Assembly: GCA_003838065.1 (NCBI GenBank)
Contig: QZAC01000048.1
Location: forward strand, 1 to 33,559
Source: Methanocalculus sp. MSAO_Arc2
Lineage (GTDB): Archaea > Halobacteriota > Methanomicrobia > Methanomicrobiales > Methanocorpusculaceae
DNA: 33,559 bases
Direction of reading: 5' to 3'
The position numbers and the translations under genes are program-made. Of this stretch, positions 23,886 through 30,861 are shown in pieces (within the stretch, counting starts at the first letter, position 1; each line of letters begins with the position of its first letter). Under the pieces are notes generated by a model that did not search any database, had not been told where the DNA came from, and saw only the letters and a list, made by a program, of their open reading frames with translations.

Positions 23886-26261
23886 GTGTCAGTACGAGAT
23901 TCCACTGGAAATAAAGGGGTTTTTGAGGCATCTCTTGATGTACTTCCGATCCCACAGGGACTCAAGGATCAGTACCACGCCCGTGGAATTGAGGGGCTCT
24001 ATCCACCTCAGGCAGCCTGCATTGAAGAAGGACTCTTTGATGGGAGAAACCTGGTCATCAGTATTCCAACTGCTAGTGGAAAGACGCTCGTTGCCGAGAT
24101 GGCAATGCACCACCATATTGCATCCGGTGGAAAGTGTCTCTATGTCGTCCCCCTCAAAGCACTGGCAAGCGAGAAATACGAGGATTTCTCAGGGAAGGGA
24201 GTCCGAGTCGGGATCGCAACCGGAGATTATGATAAAAAGGACGAGTTGATCGGGAGATCTGACATCGTTGTTGCAACATCTGAGAAAGTTGATTCACTAT
24301 TACGAAACCATACCTCCTGGATTCACAGGATTACTCTCCTTGTTGTAGATGAAATCCATCTTATTGGAGACGAGAGCCGTGGAGCCACCCTGGAGATGGT
24401 GATCACAACGATGCGGAACAGAAATCCGGACATTCAGGTAATCGGTCTCTCTGCAACGATAGGAAATCCAAAAGAGCTTTCAGACTGGCTCTCTGCCGGA
24501 CTGATTGAATCAGACTGGCGGCCGGTTGAGCTCAGGGAAGGGGTCTTCTTCCATGGCACAATCAAATTTGGAGACGGGGTAAGAAGGGTACAGTCTGTTA
24601 AAAAAGAGCCAGATACTAACCTCTGTCTTGATACCATTTCTGAAGGTGGCAAGTCCCTTGTCTTTGTGTCATCACGAAGAAACGCTGAAGGTGCTGCAAA
24701 ACGTATCGCAGCTGCACTCCGGCTGGAAGACCGGGATCTTCTGGATCTCGCCGAAAAGATTGAGCACAGTGACGAAAGCTCAGTCGCAAAGACCCTTGCC
24801 ATCTGCATACGGGGCGGAGCGGCATTTCATCATGCAGGCCTGTCACGCGATATCAGAAAACTCATTGAAGAAGGATTCCGGAACGGGCCTATACGGGTGA
24901 TCGCCTCAACACCAACTCTTGCAGCCGGGTTGAACCTGCCGGCACGCCGTGTCATCATCAACAGCGTCCACCGGTTCGTTCCAGGAGAAGGACAGGTACC
25001 AATCCCGGTCCTCGAATACCGACAGATGGCCGGACGAGCCGGACGACCAGGCCTGGATCCATATGGCGAGGCAGTGCTGATCGGAAGAAGCGAAGCTGCG
25101 GTCAATGAACTCTTTGAGGAGTTCATACATGCAGCAACTGAAGAGATCGATTCACAGTGTGCTAAGAGATCGAATCTTCTTTCACGTATACTGGCACTTG
25201 TTGCAGGCAAAGAAGCAACAGATCTGGATGCCATTCTGCAATTCTTTCAGGGGAGTTTCTATGCAGCCAGACATGCAAACCTGAGCCACCTCAGCCGTAT
25301 CATTACCCGTGTTATACAGGATCTCGAAGAGATGGAGATGATCATCGATATCTGGGAACGTTTTCAAGCTACCGGGTTAGGAGAACTGACATCAAAACTC
25401 TATCTGGACCCACGATCAGCGGTGATGATAGCAGACTGCCTAAAAGATCGAACTGAAATCACACCATTTGGTATCTTGCACCTCCTGTGCGCAACACCGG
25501 ATATGTTCCGGTTATACCTCCGGTCTGCAGATTATGAACTGATCGAGCAGGTTATGCAAGAGCAGGAGGAAGAGTTTCTGATCGGGCGGCCAGAAGATGC
25601 CGTCCCCTGGCTGGGGTACGAGGAGGTTGTGACTGCTATCAAGACTGCACTTGTCCTGATGGACTGGATCAATGAAGTGCCGGTCGAGATGACTGCTGAG
25701 CGGTTTTCCATCGGTCCGGGTGATATTCATGGGATCATTGAGGGCATCGGGTGGCTGATCCATGGCGCCCGTGAGATCTGCAGATATGAAGTTCCTGAAT
25801 TTTCCAGTTTTGTTGGCAATCTGGAAATCCGGGTCATGCATGGAGTGAAGGAAGAACTCCTCCCCCTCATCAGGCTCAAAGGGATTGGGCGTGTTCGTGC
25901 ACGATCCCTCTTCAATAACGGATATGACACCCCGGCTGCCATTGCAGATGCGGGTCTTGAGAAGATCGCCCGGATTATCGGACAGAAGACCGCTGAAAGT
26001 GTCATGGAGCAGGTCAGAGCCAGCAGGACTAAGAACCAGGCCGGGAAAAAAGGAGGCACTGAAACTCAACAAGGAGCCGGAAAGAAAAGAAAGGCCCAAA
26101 AGATCTTGAAATCTGGAGATGACAGAAAGGCAGGCAGTGATCGACGGGAGCCTGCAGTAAGTGTACCGGGAACTGGTGCAGAGGAGGTACGGGAAACGAA
26201 TGCAAAACAAAAGATGGGCGGCCAGCGGGAAATTATGGATTTCTATAAGGATGATGTGTGA
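23886..26261 (+). CDS. hel308: Ski2-type DNA helicase Hel308/Hjm
   Basis: Superfamily 2 helicase that unwinds forked DNA at stalled replication forks. In the 791-residue protein the Q-motif region LYPPQ (38-42), Walker A PTASGKT (61-67), DEIH (155-158), SAT (189-191) and QMAGRAGRPG (379-388) are visible. HhH motif LIRLKGIGRVRAR (about 657-668) precedes a Lys/Arg-rich linker and a C-terminal PIP box, QREIMDFY (780-787). The GTG start is forced: no other start codon precedes the conserved LDVLPIP. The N-terminal codons 6-12 are made of an ORB repeat (23901-23920). T-run 26262-26268 follows the gene. Confidence 0.96.
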   Translation: MSVRDSTGNKGVFEASLDVLPIPQGLKDQYHARGIEGLYPPQAACIEEGLFDGRNLVISIPTASGKTLVAEMAMHHHIASGGKCLYVVPLKALASEKYEDFSGKGVRVGIATGDYDKKDELIGRSDIVVATSEKVDSLLRNHTSWIHRITLLVVDEIHLIGDESRGATLEMVITTMRNRNPDIQVIGLSATIGNPKELSDWLSAGLIESDWRPVELREGVFFHGTIKFGDGVRRVQSVKKEPDTNLCLDTISEGGKSLVFVSSRRNAEGAAKRIAAALRLEDRDLLDLAEKIEHSDESSVAKTLAICIRGGAAFHHAGLSRDIRKLIEEGFRNGPIRVIASTPTLAAGLNLPARRVIINSVHRFVPGEGQVPIPVLEYRQMAGRAGRPGLDPYGEAVLIGRSEAAVNELFEEFIHAATEEIDSQCAKRSNLLSRILALVAGKEATDLDAILQFFQGSFYAARHANLSHLSRIITRVIQDLEEMEMIIDIWERFQATGLGELTSKLYLDPRSAVMIADCLKDRTEITPFGILHLLCATPDMFRLYLRSADYELIEQVMQEQEEEFLIGRPEDAVPWLGYEEVVTAIKTALVLMDWINEVPVEMTAERFSIGPGDIHGIIEGIGWLIHGAREICRYEVPEFSSFVGNLEIRVMHGVKEELLPLIRLKGIGRVRARSLFNNGYDTPAAIADAGLEKIARIIGQKTAESVMEQVRASRTKNQAGKKGGTETQQGAGKKRKAQKILKSGDDRKAGSDRREPAVSVPGTGAEEVRETNAKQKMGGQREIMDFYKDDV
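23901..23920 (+). repeat. Origin recognition box (ORB) copy within hel308 start
   Basis: TCCACTGGAAATAAAGGGGT. It differs from the copy at 27824 only by C/G at position 5. It is in the coding sequence, 15 bases after the GTG. It is 3.9 kb from the other copies. Confidence 0.8.
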
Positions 26262-26268
26262 TTTTTTT
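26262..26268 (+). terminator. Oligo-T terminator after hel308
   Basis: Seven T residues begin immediately after the hel308 stop codon region. Confidence 0.45.
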
Positions 26269-26291
26269 GGTGAAGGGCAGACAGGTCGACC

Positions 26292-26408
26292 ATGGCAAAA
26301 AAAAGCAGCCAGCTTTGGAAGGACAGACAGAGCGGAGAAAACAAAAGTACAGGAGATAGAGAGGGAGATAGAGAGTTTCCGAGATTATACGAGCTGGAGT
26401 GTGTGTAA
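26292..26408 (+). CDS. Small ORF overlapping cgi121 start (38 residues)
   Basis: A 38-codon frame starting MAKKSSQLWKDRQSGENK, then Asp/Arg/Glu-rich repeats (GDREGDRE), ending FPRLYELECV. Its stop overlaps the cgi121 start (TAATG), the usual sign of translational coupling. AGGT lies five bases before the ATG. It starts 31 bases after the hel308 stop and is purine-rich. I do not recognise the product; it may be a leader that sets cgi121 translation. Confidence 0.4.
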   Translation: MAKKSSQLWKDRQSGENKSTGDREGDREFPRLYELECV

Positions 26409-26965
26409 TGGCTGAAGAGAAAAAGTGGTCTTTGAAGATGGTGGGGATGCACGTTGATTCGGTACCTGAGACACTTTCCAGGATACGACGGATCGCAGAT
26501 CATCACAATGTTTGGATAGTGTGTATGAATGCACACATGATGGCAGGTCGGGAGCATGCGATTGCTTCAATTGAGCAGGCCATCCGTGCTGAGGGTGAGG
26601 GAAGGATGATTGCCCGGAGCCTTGAAATGGAGGTGCTCCTGTACGCATCCGGACAGCGCCAGACAGGGCAGGGGATGAAATTCGGTCTTCATGAAGGAGA
26701 GATGAGTGCATGGGTTGCCGTCATCGCCTCATCAGATGAGGAAAGGAGAGAGAGGAGAGGAGAGGAGAAAGCCATCAAGGAAGCGTGGGGAGAGCTTTTT
26801 ATGATAACGAAGGAGATCCCGGAAGAACAGGGAATCCCTGAAGAGCGCGTACCCATCCTGCAGGAACTCTTTGGGATCAGCGATGCTGAAATCAGCCTCG
26901 TTGGCTCAGATCGTATTAGTGAACTGGTCATCGAACGGACCGCCCTTCTGAATATCCTGAAATAA
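26408..26965 (+). CDS. cgi121: KEOPS complex subunit Cgi121
   Basis: Archaeal Cgi121, the tRNA-binding regulatory subunit of the KEOPS complex, which makes t6A at tRNA position 37. The 185-residue product has NAHMMAGREHAIASIEQAIRA, GRMIARSLEMEVLLYASGQRQ and, after a charged insertion (SSDEERRERRGEEKA), the tail HVERTALLNILK-like part at the end. The helix with LEMEVLLYASGQRQ is the family signature. ATG 26408 overlaps the preceding small ORF by one base. Neighbour hel308 often lies beside cgi121 in euryarchaea, as far as I recall. Family is usually ~150 residues; the extra length is the charged insert. Confidence 0.85.
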   Translation: MAEEKKWSLKMVGMHVDSVPETLSRIRRIADHHNVWIVCMNAHMMAGREHAIASIEQAIRAEGEGRMIARSLEMEVLLYASGQRQTGQGMKFGLHEGEMSAWVAVIASSDEERRERRGEEKAIKEAWGELFMITKEIPEEQGIPEERVPILQELFGISDAEISLVGSDRISELVIERTALLNILK

Positions 26966-26969
26966 TAAA

Positions 26970-26983
26970 GCCGGGATCCCGGC
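26970..26983. terminator. Perfect 14-bp palindrome after cgi121
   Basis: GCCGGGATCCCGGC lies four bases after the cgi121 stop, with AATAATAAA before it. It can form a hairpin with a GATC loop. It separates cgi121 from the convergent moaB gene. Confidence 0.35.
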
Positions 26984-27094
26984 GATCGAGAGGTGCTGTA
27001 CATCTTGGGTTTTGCACAGACCCCTTTTCGGAATGGGATCTATTGGTGTGAAGTCTCATCAGGAGAAGGTCATCGGGAGAAGCGCGACAATAGA

Positions 27095-27586
27095 TTACAC
27101 CACTCTGGCATGCGTGAGAATATGCCTGATCTCGGGAATTATTATCTCCTTTACTGCAAGCCTGACCGCATTTGTTGACCCTGGAATGCAGAAGATTGCC
27201 TTACCCTTGACAGTACCGGCCAGTGCACGTGAAAGAATGGCTGCGGTTCCAACCTCAGCGTAACTCTTCTGGCGAAAAAGTTCTCCAAACCCATCTATTA
27301 CCTTCTCAAGCTCCGGCGCGACGACCTCAATTGTCCGGTCGTCAGGAGTGAGACCGGTTCCCCCATTGAAGACGATGCAATCTGCACGCCCGAGTGCTTC
27401 ATGGAGAACGTTCCAAATTTCCTTATCCTGATCAGGTATGATTCTGTAGTACACAACGGGGATGTCCGCATTACTGAAGAGTTCGCAGACGGTCCTGCCG
27501 GATGTGTCGTTTTCCTTTGTGCGTGTTGTGGAGACCGTTATCACAGCAGCGCCAACCGGGATCTCCTTATGATGATGCTTACTCAT
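27095..27586 (-). CDS. moaB: Molybdopterin adenylyltransferase-like protein (MoaB/Mog)
   Basis: Acts in molybdenum/tungsten cofactor synthesis by adenylylating molybdopterin, in formate dehydrogenase or formylmethanofuran dehydrogenase supply. The 163-residue protein has VGAAVITVSTTR, NGGTGLTPDDRT (residues 74-85, the substrate loop), KSYAEVGTAAILSRALAG and the IPGSTNAVRLA end motif. Length fits MoaB/MogA. ATG 27586 has GTGAG a few bases upstream. It is the left border of the candidate origin and is transcribed away from it. Confidence 0.92.
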   Translation of the reverse strand: MSKHHHKEIPVGAAVITVSTTRTKENDTSGRTVCELFSNADIPVVYYRIIPDQDKEIWNVLHEALGRADCIVFNGGTGLTPDDRTIEVVAPELEKVIDGFGELFRQKSYAEVGTAAILSRALAGTVKGKAIFCIPGSTNAVRLAVKEIIIPEIRHILTHARVV

Positions 27587-27823
27587 GACTCACTGTTGTT
27601 CCCTGCGGCATATCAGATCTTCTATCGGTTAATCTGTCGATTGGTTTATCAGTGGGGGTCGGCGATCTGTTCAGAGTAGCCACTTATGTAATTCACATGG
27701 TATTCGAAGGTCGTACCTATCACAGAGTAAAGGGGTGGTTGGGGATCAAACCGTCAGAACATAAAGTGTCAGGGATTAAAGGATTGCACCAGGGATTACC
27801 ATGTGGTAGGATCCATCAGGGGT

Positions 27824-27843
27824 TCCAGTGGAAATAAAGGGGT
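27824..27843 (+). repeat. Origin recognition box (ORB) copy
   Basis: TCCAGTGGAAATAAAGGGGT, a full-length match to the archaeal ORB pattern with its G-string at the right end. Confidence 0.85.
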
Positions 27844-28030
27844 CATCTTACCCTGGAAGAGAACAGACTCATCCACGATCTATTGCCAATTAAAAGGAAA
27901 AATGTTCACTTCCACAGGAGAAAATCCACCAAGATGGGAAATATGGAGGTCACTCCTCTCTCAGATGGATCTGAGGTGATTTGAAGTCATATTATAGTCG
28001 TTGAGGACGTTTATCCAGATCAACAGAGGG

Positions 28031-28050
28031 ACCCCTTTATTTCCACTGGA
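28031..28050 (-). repeat. Origin recognition box (ORB) copy, inverted
   Basis: On the minus strand reads TCCAGTGGAAATAAAGGGGT, identical to the 27824 copy. Its inverted direction relative to 28845 and 28923 is typical of sites flanking a duplex unwinding element. Confidence 0.85.
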
Positions 28051-28096
28051 GATAGAAAAGCCAGGGTAGAGGCGAAGAAATGGTCATGCCAAAAAG

Positions 28097-28165
28097 AGTG
28101 TGATATATATTGATACAAGTACGATTTTAAATGTTTTAATAGTATAATAGTGTTACTTTAGGTGG
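28097..28165. other. AT-rich candidate duplex unwinding element 1
   Basis: GAGTGTGATATATATTGATA followed by TTTTAAATGTTTTAATAGTA, close to the inverted ORB at 28031. AT content is higher than that of the surrounding coding DNA. Confidence 0.45.
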
Positions 28166-28219
28166 GCTTTAATACACCCTTGGTACTACGATTACTGTTG
28201 CAACAATGGTAGTCAGGTG

Positions 28220-28351
28220 ATGATAGCGGCACTAATAAGTGAACAGACCGCAGCGGTGATAACGCACGTATGTAATGGCTATCTAGTTGCAGCGATAGCA
28301 GCGAAGATGGTGATAGCGACGGCAGTCGTGATCCTGACGATTGAGTTGTAG
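28220..28351 (+). CDS. Possible small hydrophobic protein (43 residues)
   Basis: ATG 28220 opens a 43-codon frame, VMIAALISEQTAAVITH before it and YLVAAIAAKMVIATAVVILTIEL at the end, which would be membrane-seeking. The DNA has repeating GTGATAGCG and GCAGCGATAG words. GGTG lies directly on the ATG, too close for a normal ribosome site. It lies inside the candidate origin and may be chance. Confidence 0.15.
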   Translation: MIAALISEQTAAVITHVCNGYLVAAIAAKMVIATAVVILTIEL

Positions 28352-28387
28352 CTGGGACTGTTGGTTGTTGCTAAGGGTACACTGGTT

Positions 28388-28450
28388 GACACTTAAAGTA
28401 TAAATTAAACACAATTTTATCAGTTAGGAAACTATTTATACAATTAAACC
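28388..28450. other. AT-rich candidate duplex unwinding element 2
   Basis: GACACTTAAAGTATAAATTA then ACTATTTATACAATTAAACC. This is the longest AT-rich run in the region, lying between the inverted ORBs. Confidence 0.45.
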
Positions 28451-28515
28451 ATAGGTACACATGGCTTCTTCGACGTACATACAGCACACGTCATTCTTGG
28501 GTGAGCTGTTCCTCT

Positions 28516-28617
28516 GTGTCTTTTCTTTTTTTTCCCTTTCTTTCTGTTTTCTCCCTCTTTTTTCTGTTCCTTCTCCTTCTCCTTCTCCTTCTCTTCTTCC
28601 TCTCTCTTCTCCCTCTC
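28516..28617 (+). repeat. Polypyrimidine tract with CTTCTC hexamer repeat
   Basis: About 100 bases on plus are nearly all C and T (only a few G), including four perfect tandem CTTCTC units at 28570-28593. Purine strand is on minus. Mirror-type tracts like this can form triplex DNA or be unwinding sites. Confidence 0.75.
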
Positions 28618-28623
28618 ACGAAT

Positions 28624-28645
28624 CTCCAGTCGAAACCATAGGGAG
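28624..28645 (+). repeat. Degenerate ORB-like site
   Basis: TCCAGTCGAAACCATAGGGA shares the CCAGTxGAAA half with ORB and has a G-run after it; the spacing is imperfect. Confidence 0.3.
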
Positions 28646-28656
28646 GGGGGGATCAA

Positions 28657-28676
28657 TCCCCTTTTCTTCCCTTGAA
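28657..28676 (-). repeat. Degenerate inverted ORB-like site
   Basis: On plus reads TCCCCTTTTCTTCCCTTGAA; matches the inverted ORB at 14 of 20 positions, including CCCCTTT and TTCC. Confidence 0.3.
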
Positions 28677-28844
28677 TCGATCACGTATATGTTGACCTTT
28701 AGACACTATGTCGAACTCCAGACCCCGGTACGGAATGAGAAGGGACACTGGAAAACCCTCCACAGGAAATACAGATCCACCCGTAGCCCCCGTTAATACA
28801 GTCCCGGAGAGAAAAAAGGCATCGGTTTTTCCGTATGGGTGTTT

Positions 28845-28864
28845 TCCAATGGAAATAAAGGGGT
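28845..28864 (+). repeat. Origin recognition box (ORB) copy
   Basis: TCCAATGGAAATAAAGGGGT, one base from the 27824 copy (A for G in the centre). Confidence 0.85.
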
Positions 28865-28922
28865 ACGAAGGATCCAAATAAACTTCCAATATATCAATCA
28901 ACAGTGTGTTTGATATGATCTG

Positions 28923-28942
28923 TCCAGTGGAAATCGTGGGGT
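28923..28942 (+). repeat. Origin recognition box (ORB) copy, variant
   Basis: TCCAGTGGAAATCGTGGGGT, with CGT in place of AAA before the G-string. It is about 60 bases upstream of the orc1/cdc6 TATA-like box and may serve autoregulation. Confidence 0.7.
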
Positions 28943-29002
28943 TTAATAGTGAAGAGTGTAATCATAGTAATCACAGTAAATACTGATCAAGGGTGTTGCT
29001 AT

Positions 29003-29012
29003 CTATATTATA
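29003..29012 (+). promoter_or_regulatory. TATA-like box of orc1/cdc6
   Basis: CTATATTATA, followed by a leader of about 20 bases and a strong ribosome site GGAGGGG (29047-29053), five bases ahead of ATG 29058. Confidence 0.5.
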
Positions 29013-29057
29013 CAATACCCTGATGATCTGGATATTGCTTGTTTGTGGAGGGGATTA

Positions 29058-30341
29058 ATGACTGCAGAGAACACCGAATCAATAGGTCTTTTTAAGAAAT
29101 ATCTCGGAAAAAATAATATTTTTCGGAACAGGGAGGTCCTGCGGCATACGTACCGTCCACATATACTTCCCCACCGATCAATTCAAATTGATTCAATTGC
29201 TGCTGTTCTTGCCCCTTCCCTTCAGAATGAAACTCCTTCCAACATTCTCATCTACGGAAAAACCGGTACCGGTAAGACTGCCTCGGTTAGATTTGTCGGT
29301 GAGGAACTGGAGCGAGCCGGGGTTCAGACAAATACCCGGTGCCGGGTTGTCCACCTGAACTGTGAGGTGATCGACACACAGTACCGGGTTCTCGCCCAGA
29401 TTGCAAAACTGATTGAGACTTCTGAAGCTCTTTCCTCCGATCGGACCAGAACCCATATTCCCATGACCGGGTGGCCGACAGACCAGGTCTATTCTGAAAT
29501 GAAAAATATCCTGGAAAATGAAGGGGGAGTGCTTGTGATCATCCTGGATGAGATTGACAAACTGGTAAAAAAGAGCGGAGATGAAACCCTGTACAATCTC
29601 ACACGAATCAATTCTGAACTTAAGCAGTCCAAAGTCTGCATCATTGGCATTTCAAACGATCTCAGGTTCACTGATTTCCTCGATCCCCGTGTTCTCTCCT
29701 CTCTTTCTGAGGAAGAGATCGTATTCCCGCCATATAATGCCCACGAACTCGTTGATATCCTTCAGCAGCGTGCAGAATCTGCATTTGTAAAAGGCGCCCT
29801 GGATGATGGCGTCATTCCGCTTTGTGCCGCACTTGCCGCACAGGAGCATGGTGACGCCCGCCGTGCGCTGGATCTTCTTCGTGTCTCGGGCGAACTGGCT
29901 GACCGTGGAGATGAAGATCACGTAAACGAGCGTCATGTACGATGGGCACAGGAGAAGATCGAGACTGACAGTATGGTGGAGTGCATATCCACGCTTCCAA
30001 CGCAGAGCAAGGTTGTTCTCTATGCAATGCTCCTCCTCCACAGGATCAACCAGAAGATCTTCACCAGTGGCGAAGTGATGCGGCTGTACCGCGAAATAAC
30101 ACGGGAACTCTCATTGGAGACACTAACTCATCGCCGGGTGACCGATCTTATCAGTGAATTAAATATGCTTGGTGTCATATCTACACGTGTTATATCCCGT
30201 GGAAGATATGGACGGACAAAGGAGATTTCATTTGACTCTGGAACAGACAGAATATGGAATGTCATTATGAATGATTCACGGCTTGCAGAACATAAAATTT
30301 CCAGATATAATGAAGAACAGGCTGGAAAACTCTTTAGGTGA
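29058..30341 (+). CDS. cdc6: Origin recognition protein Orc1/Cdc6
   Basis: AAA+ initiator that binds ORB sites and loads the MCM helicase. In the 427-residue protein Walker A is GKTGTGKT (67-74) and Walker B LDEID (162-166); IGISND is sensor 1, EHGDARRALDLL holds the sensor 2 Arg. The C-terminal part (about 320-427) is the winged-helix DNA-binding domain. I chose ATG 29058 because of GGAGGGG; an upstream in-frame start lies before that site. Its position beside ORB repeats makes it the origin-linked initiator. Four bases (ATGA-like junction, TGA then ATG) separate it from the Lrp gene. Confidence 0.96.
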   Translation: MTAENTESIGLFKKYLGKNNIFRNREVLRHTYRPHILPHRSIQIDSIAAVLAPSLQNETPSNILIYGKTGTGKTASVRFVGEELERAGVQTNTRCRVVHLNCEVIDTQYRVLAQIAKLIETSEALSSDRTRTHIPMTGWPTDQVYSEMKNILENEGGVLVIILDEIDKLVKKSGDETLYNLTRINSELKQSKVCIIGISNDLRFTDFLDPRVLSSLSEEEIVFPPYNAHELVDILQQRAESAFVKGALDDGVIPLCAALAAQEHGDARRALDLLRVSGELADRGDEDHVNERHVRWAQEKIETDSMVECISTLPTQSKVVLYAMLLLHRINQKIFTSGEVMRLYREITRELSLETLTHRRVTDLISELNMLGVISTRVISRGRYGRTKEISFDSGTDRIWNVIMNDSRLAEHKISRYNEEQAGKLFR

Positions 30342-30347
30342 ATGACC

Positions 30348-30839
30348 ATGGATATGAAAGACAGGGAGATACTTCAGGTACTTGAATCTGATTCACGCAT
30401 CGGAGATGAGGATCTTGGAACAATGCTGAATCTGTCGCCAGCGGAGGTTCGATCACGGATCAACGCTCTAGAAAAAGCAGGTATATTGAGAAAATATACC
30501 GCTGTTATCGACTGGAAGAAGGCAGGTGAGGATAGTGTAACTGCAGTTGTTGAAGTGAAGGTCAGTCCGGAGAGCGAATTTGGATATGATAGAATTGCAC
30601 TCAGGGTTGCCCGGTTCCCGGAGGTGCACTCTCTCCGCCTAGTCACTGGCAGCTATGATCTACAGCTGATCGTTGTCGGTAAAACAATGCAGGAAGTCTC
30701 AGAGTTTGTGTCCGGGCAGATTGCCTCGCTTGAAAATATCAGGGAGACGGTAACTCATATCGTCATGAAGACATACAAGGAGCATGGCTGTGAACTACAG
30801 AGAAGTGAAGGAATCGATCGTCTCCCATACAGTTTCTGA
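30348..30839 (+). CDS. Lrp/AsnC-type regulator
   Basis: A 163-residue transcription regulator. An N-terminal winged helix-turn-helix (about 5-50: DREILQVLESDSRIGDEDLGTMLNLSPAEVRSRINALEKAGIL) is followed by an RAM/ACT-like effector domain (about 65-140) with VEVKVSP, VTGSYDLQLIVVGKT and VTHIVMKTYKEHG. Effector is likely an amino acid. I chose ATG 30348 because AGGTG is seven bases ahead; ATG 30342 is an option. Its end overlaps or lies just before the aminotransferase frame, and the pair may be functionally linked. Confidence 0.9.
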   Translation: MDMKDREILQVLESDSRIGDEDLGTMLNLSPAEVRSRINALEKAGILRKYTAVIDWKKAGEDSVTAVVEVKVSPESEFGYDRIALRVARFPEVHSLRLVTGSYDLQLIVVGKTMQEVSEFVSGQIASLENIRETVTHIVMKTYKEHGCELQRSEGIDRLPYSF

Positions 30840-30861
30840 CAATAGCAGGGCGGCCCGAAAG

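Larger units (their letters stand above)
27587..29057. other. Candidate replication origin (oriC) upstream of orc1/cdc6
   Basis: A 1.47-kb region without a convincing gene between moaB and orc1/cdc6. It has ORB copies at 27824-27843 (plus), 28031-28050 (minus), 28845-28864 (plus) and 28923-28942 (plus), AT-rich stretches at about 28097-28165 and 28388-28450 (candidate unwinding elements), a 100-bp polypyrimidine tract at 28516-28617 and weaker ORB-like sites. The minus-oriented ORB at 28031 and the plus-oriented pair at 28845/28923 flank the AT-rich parts in inverted order, as in known archaeal origins. Archaeal origins commonly lie beside orc1/cdc6. Confidence 0.85.

Noticed and set aside
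27719..27736. ORB-like CACAGAGTAAAGGGGT near moaB
   Set aside because: Only the GGGGT half and AAA match; kept as noise, not a confident ORB.
27905..27925. TTCCACAGGAGAAAATCC as another ORB
   Set aside because: Matches the first half only and lacks the G-string.
28444..28656. Minus-strand Lys/Glu-rich frame
   Set aside because: It is the translation of the polypyrimidine tract; the repeat explains the composition.
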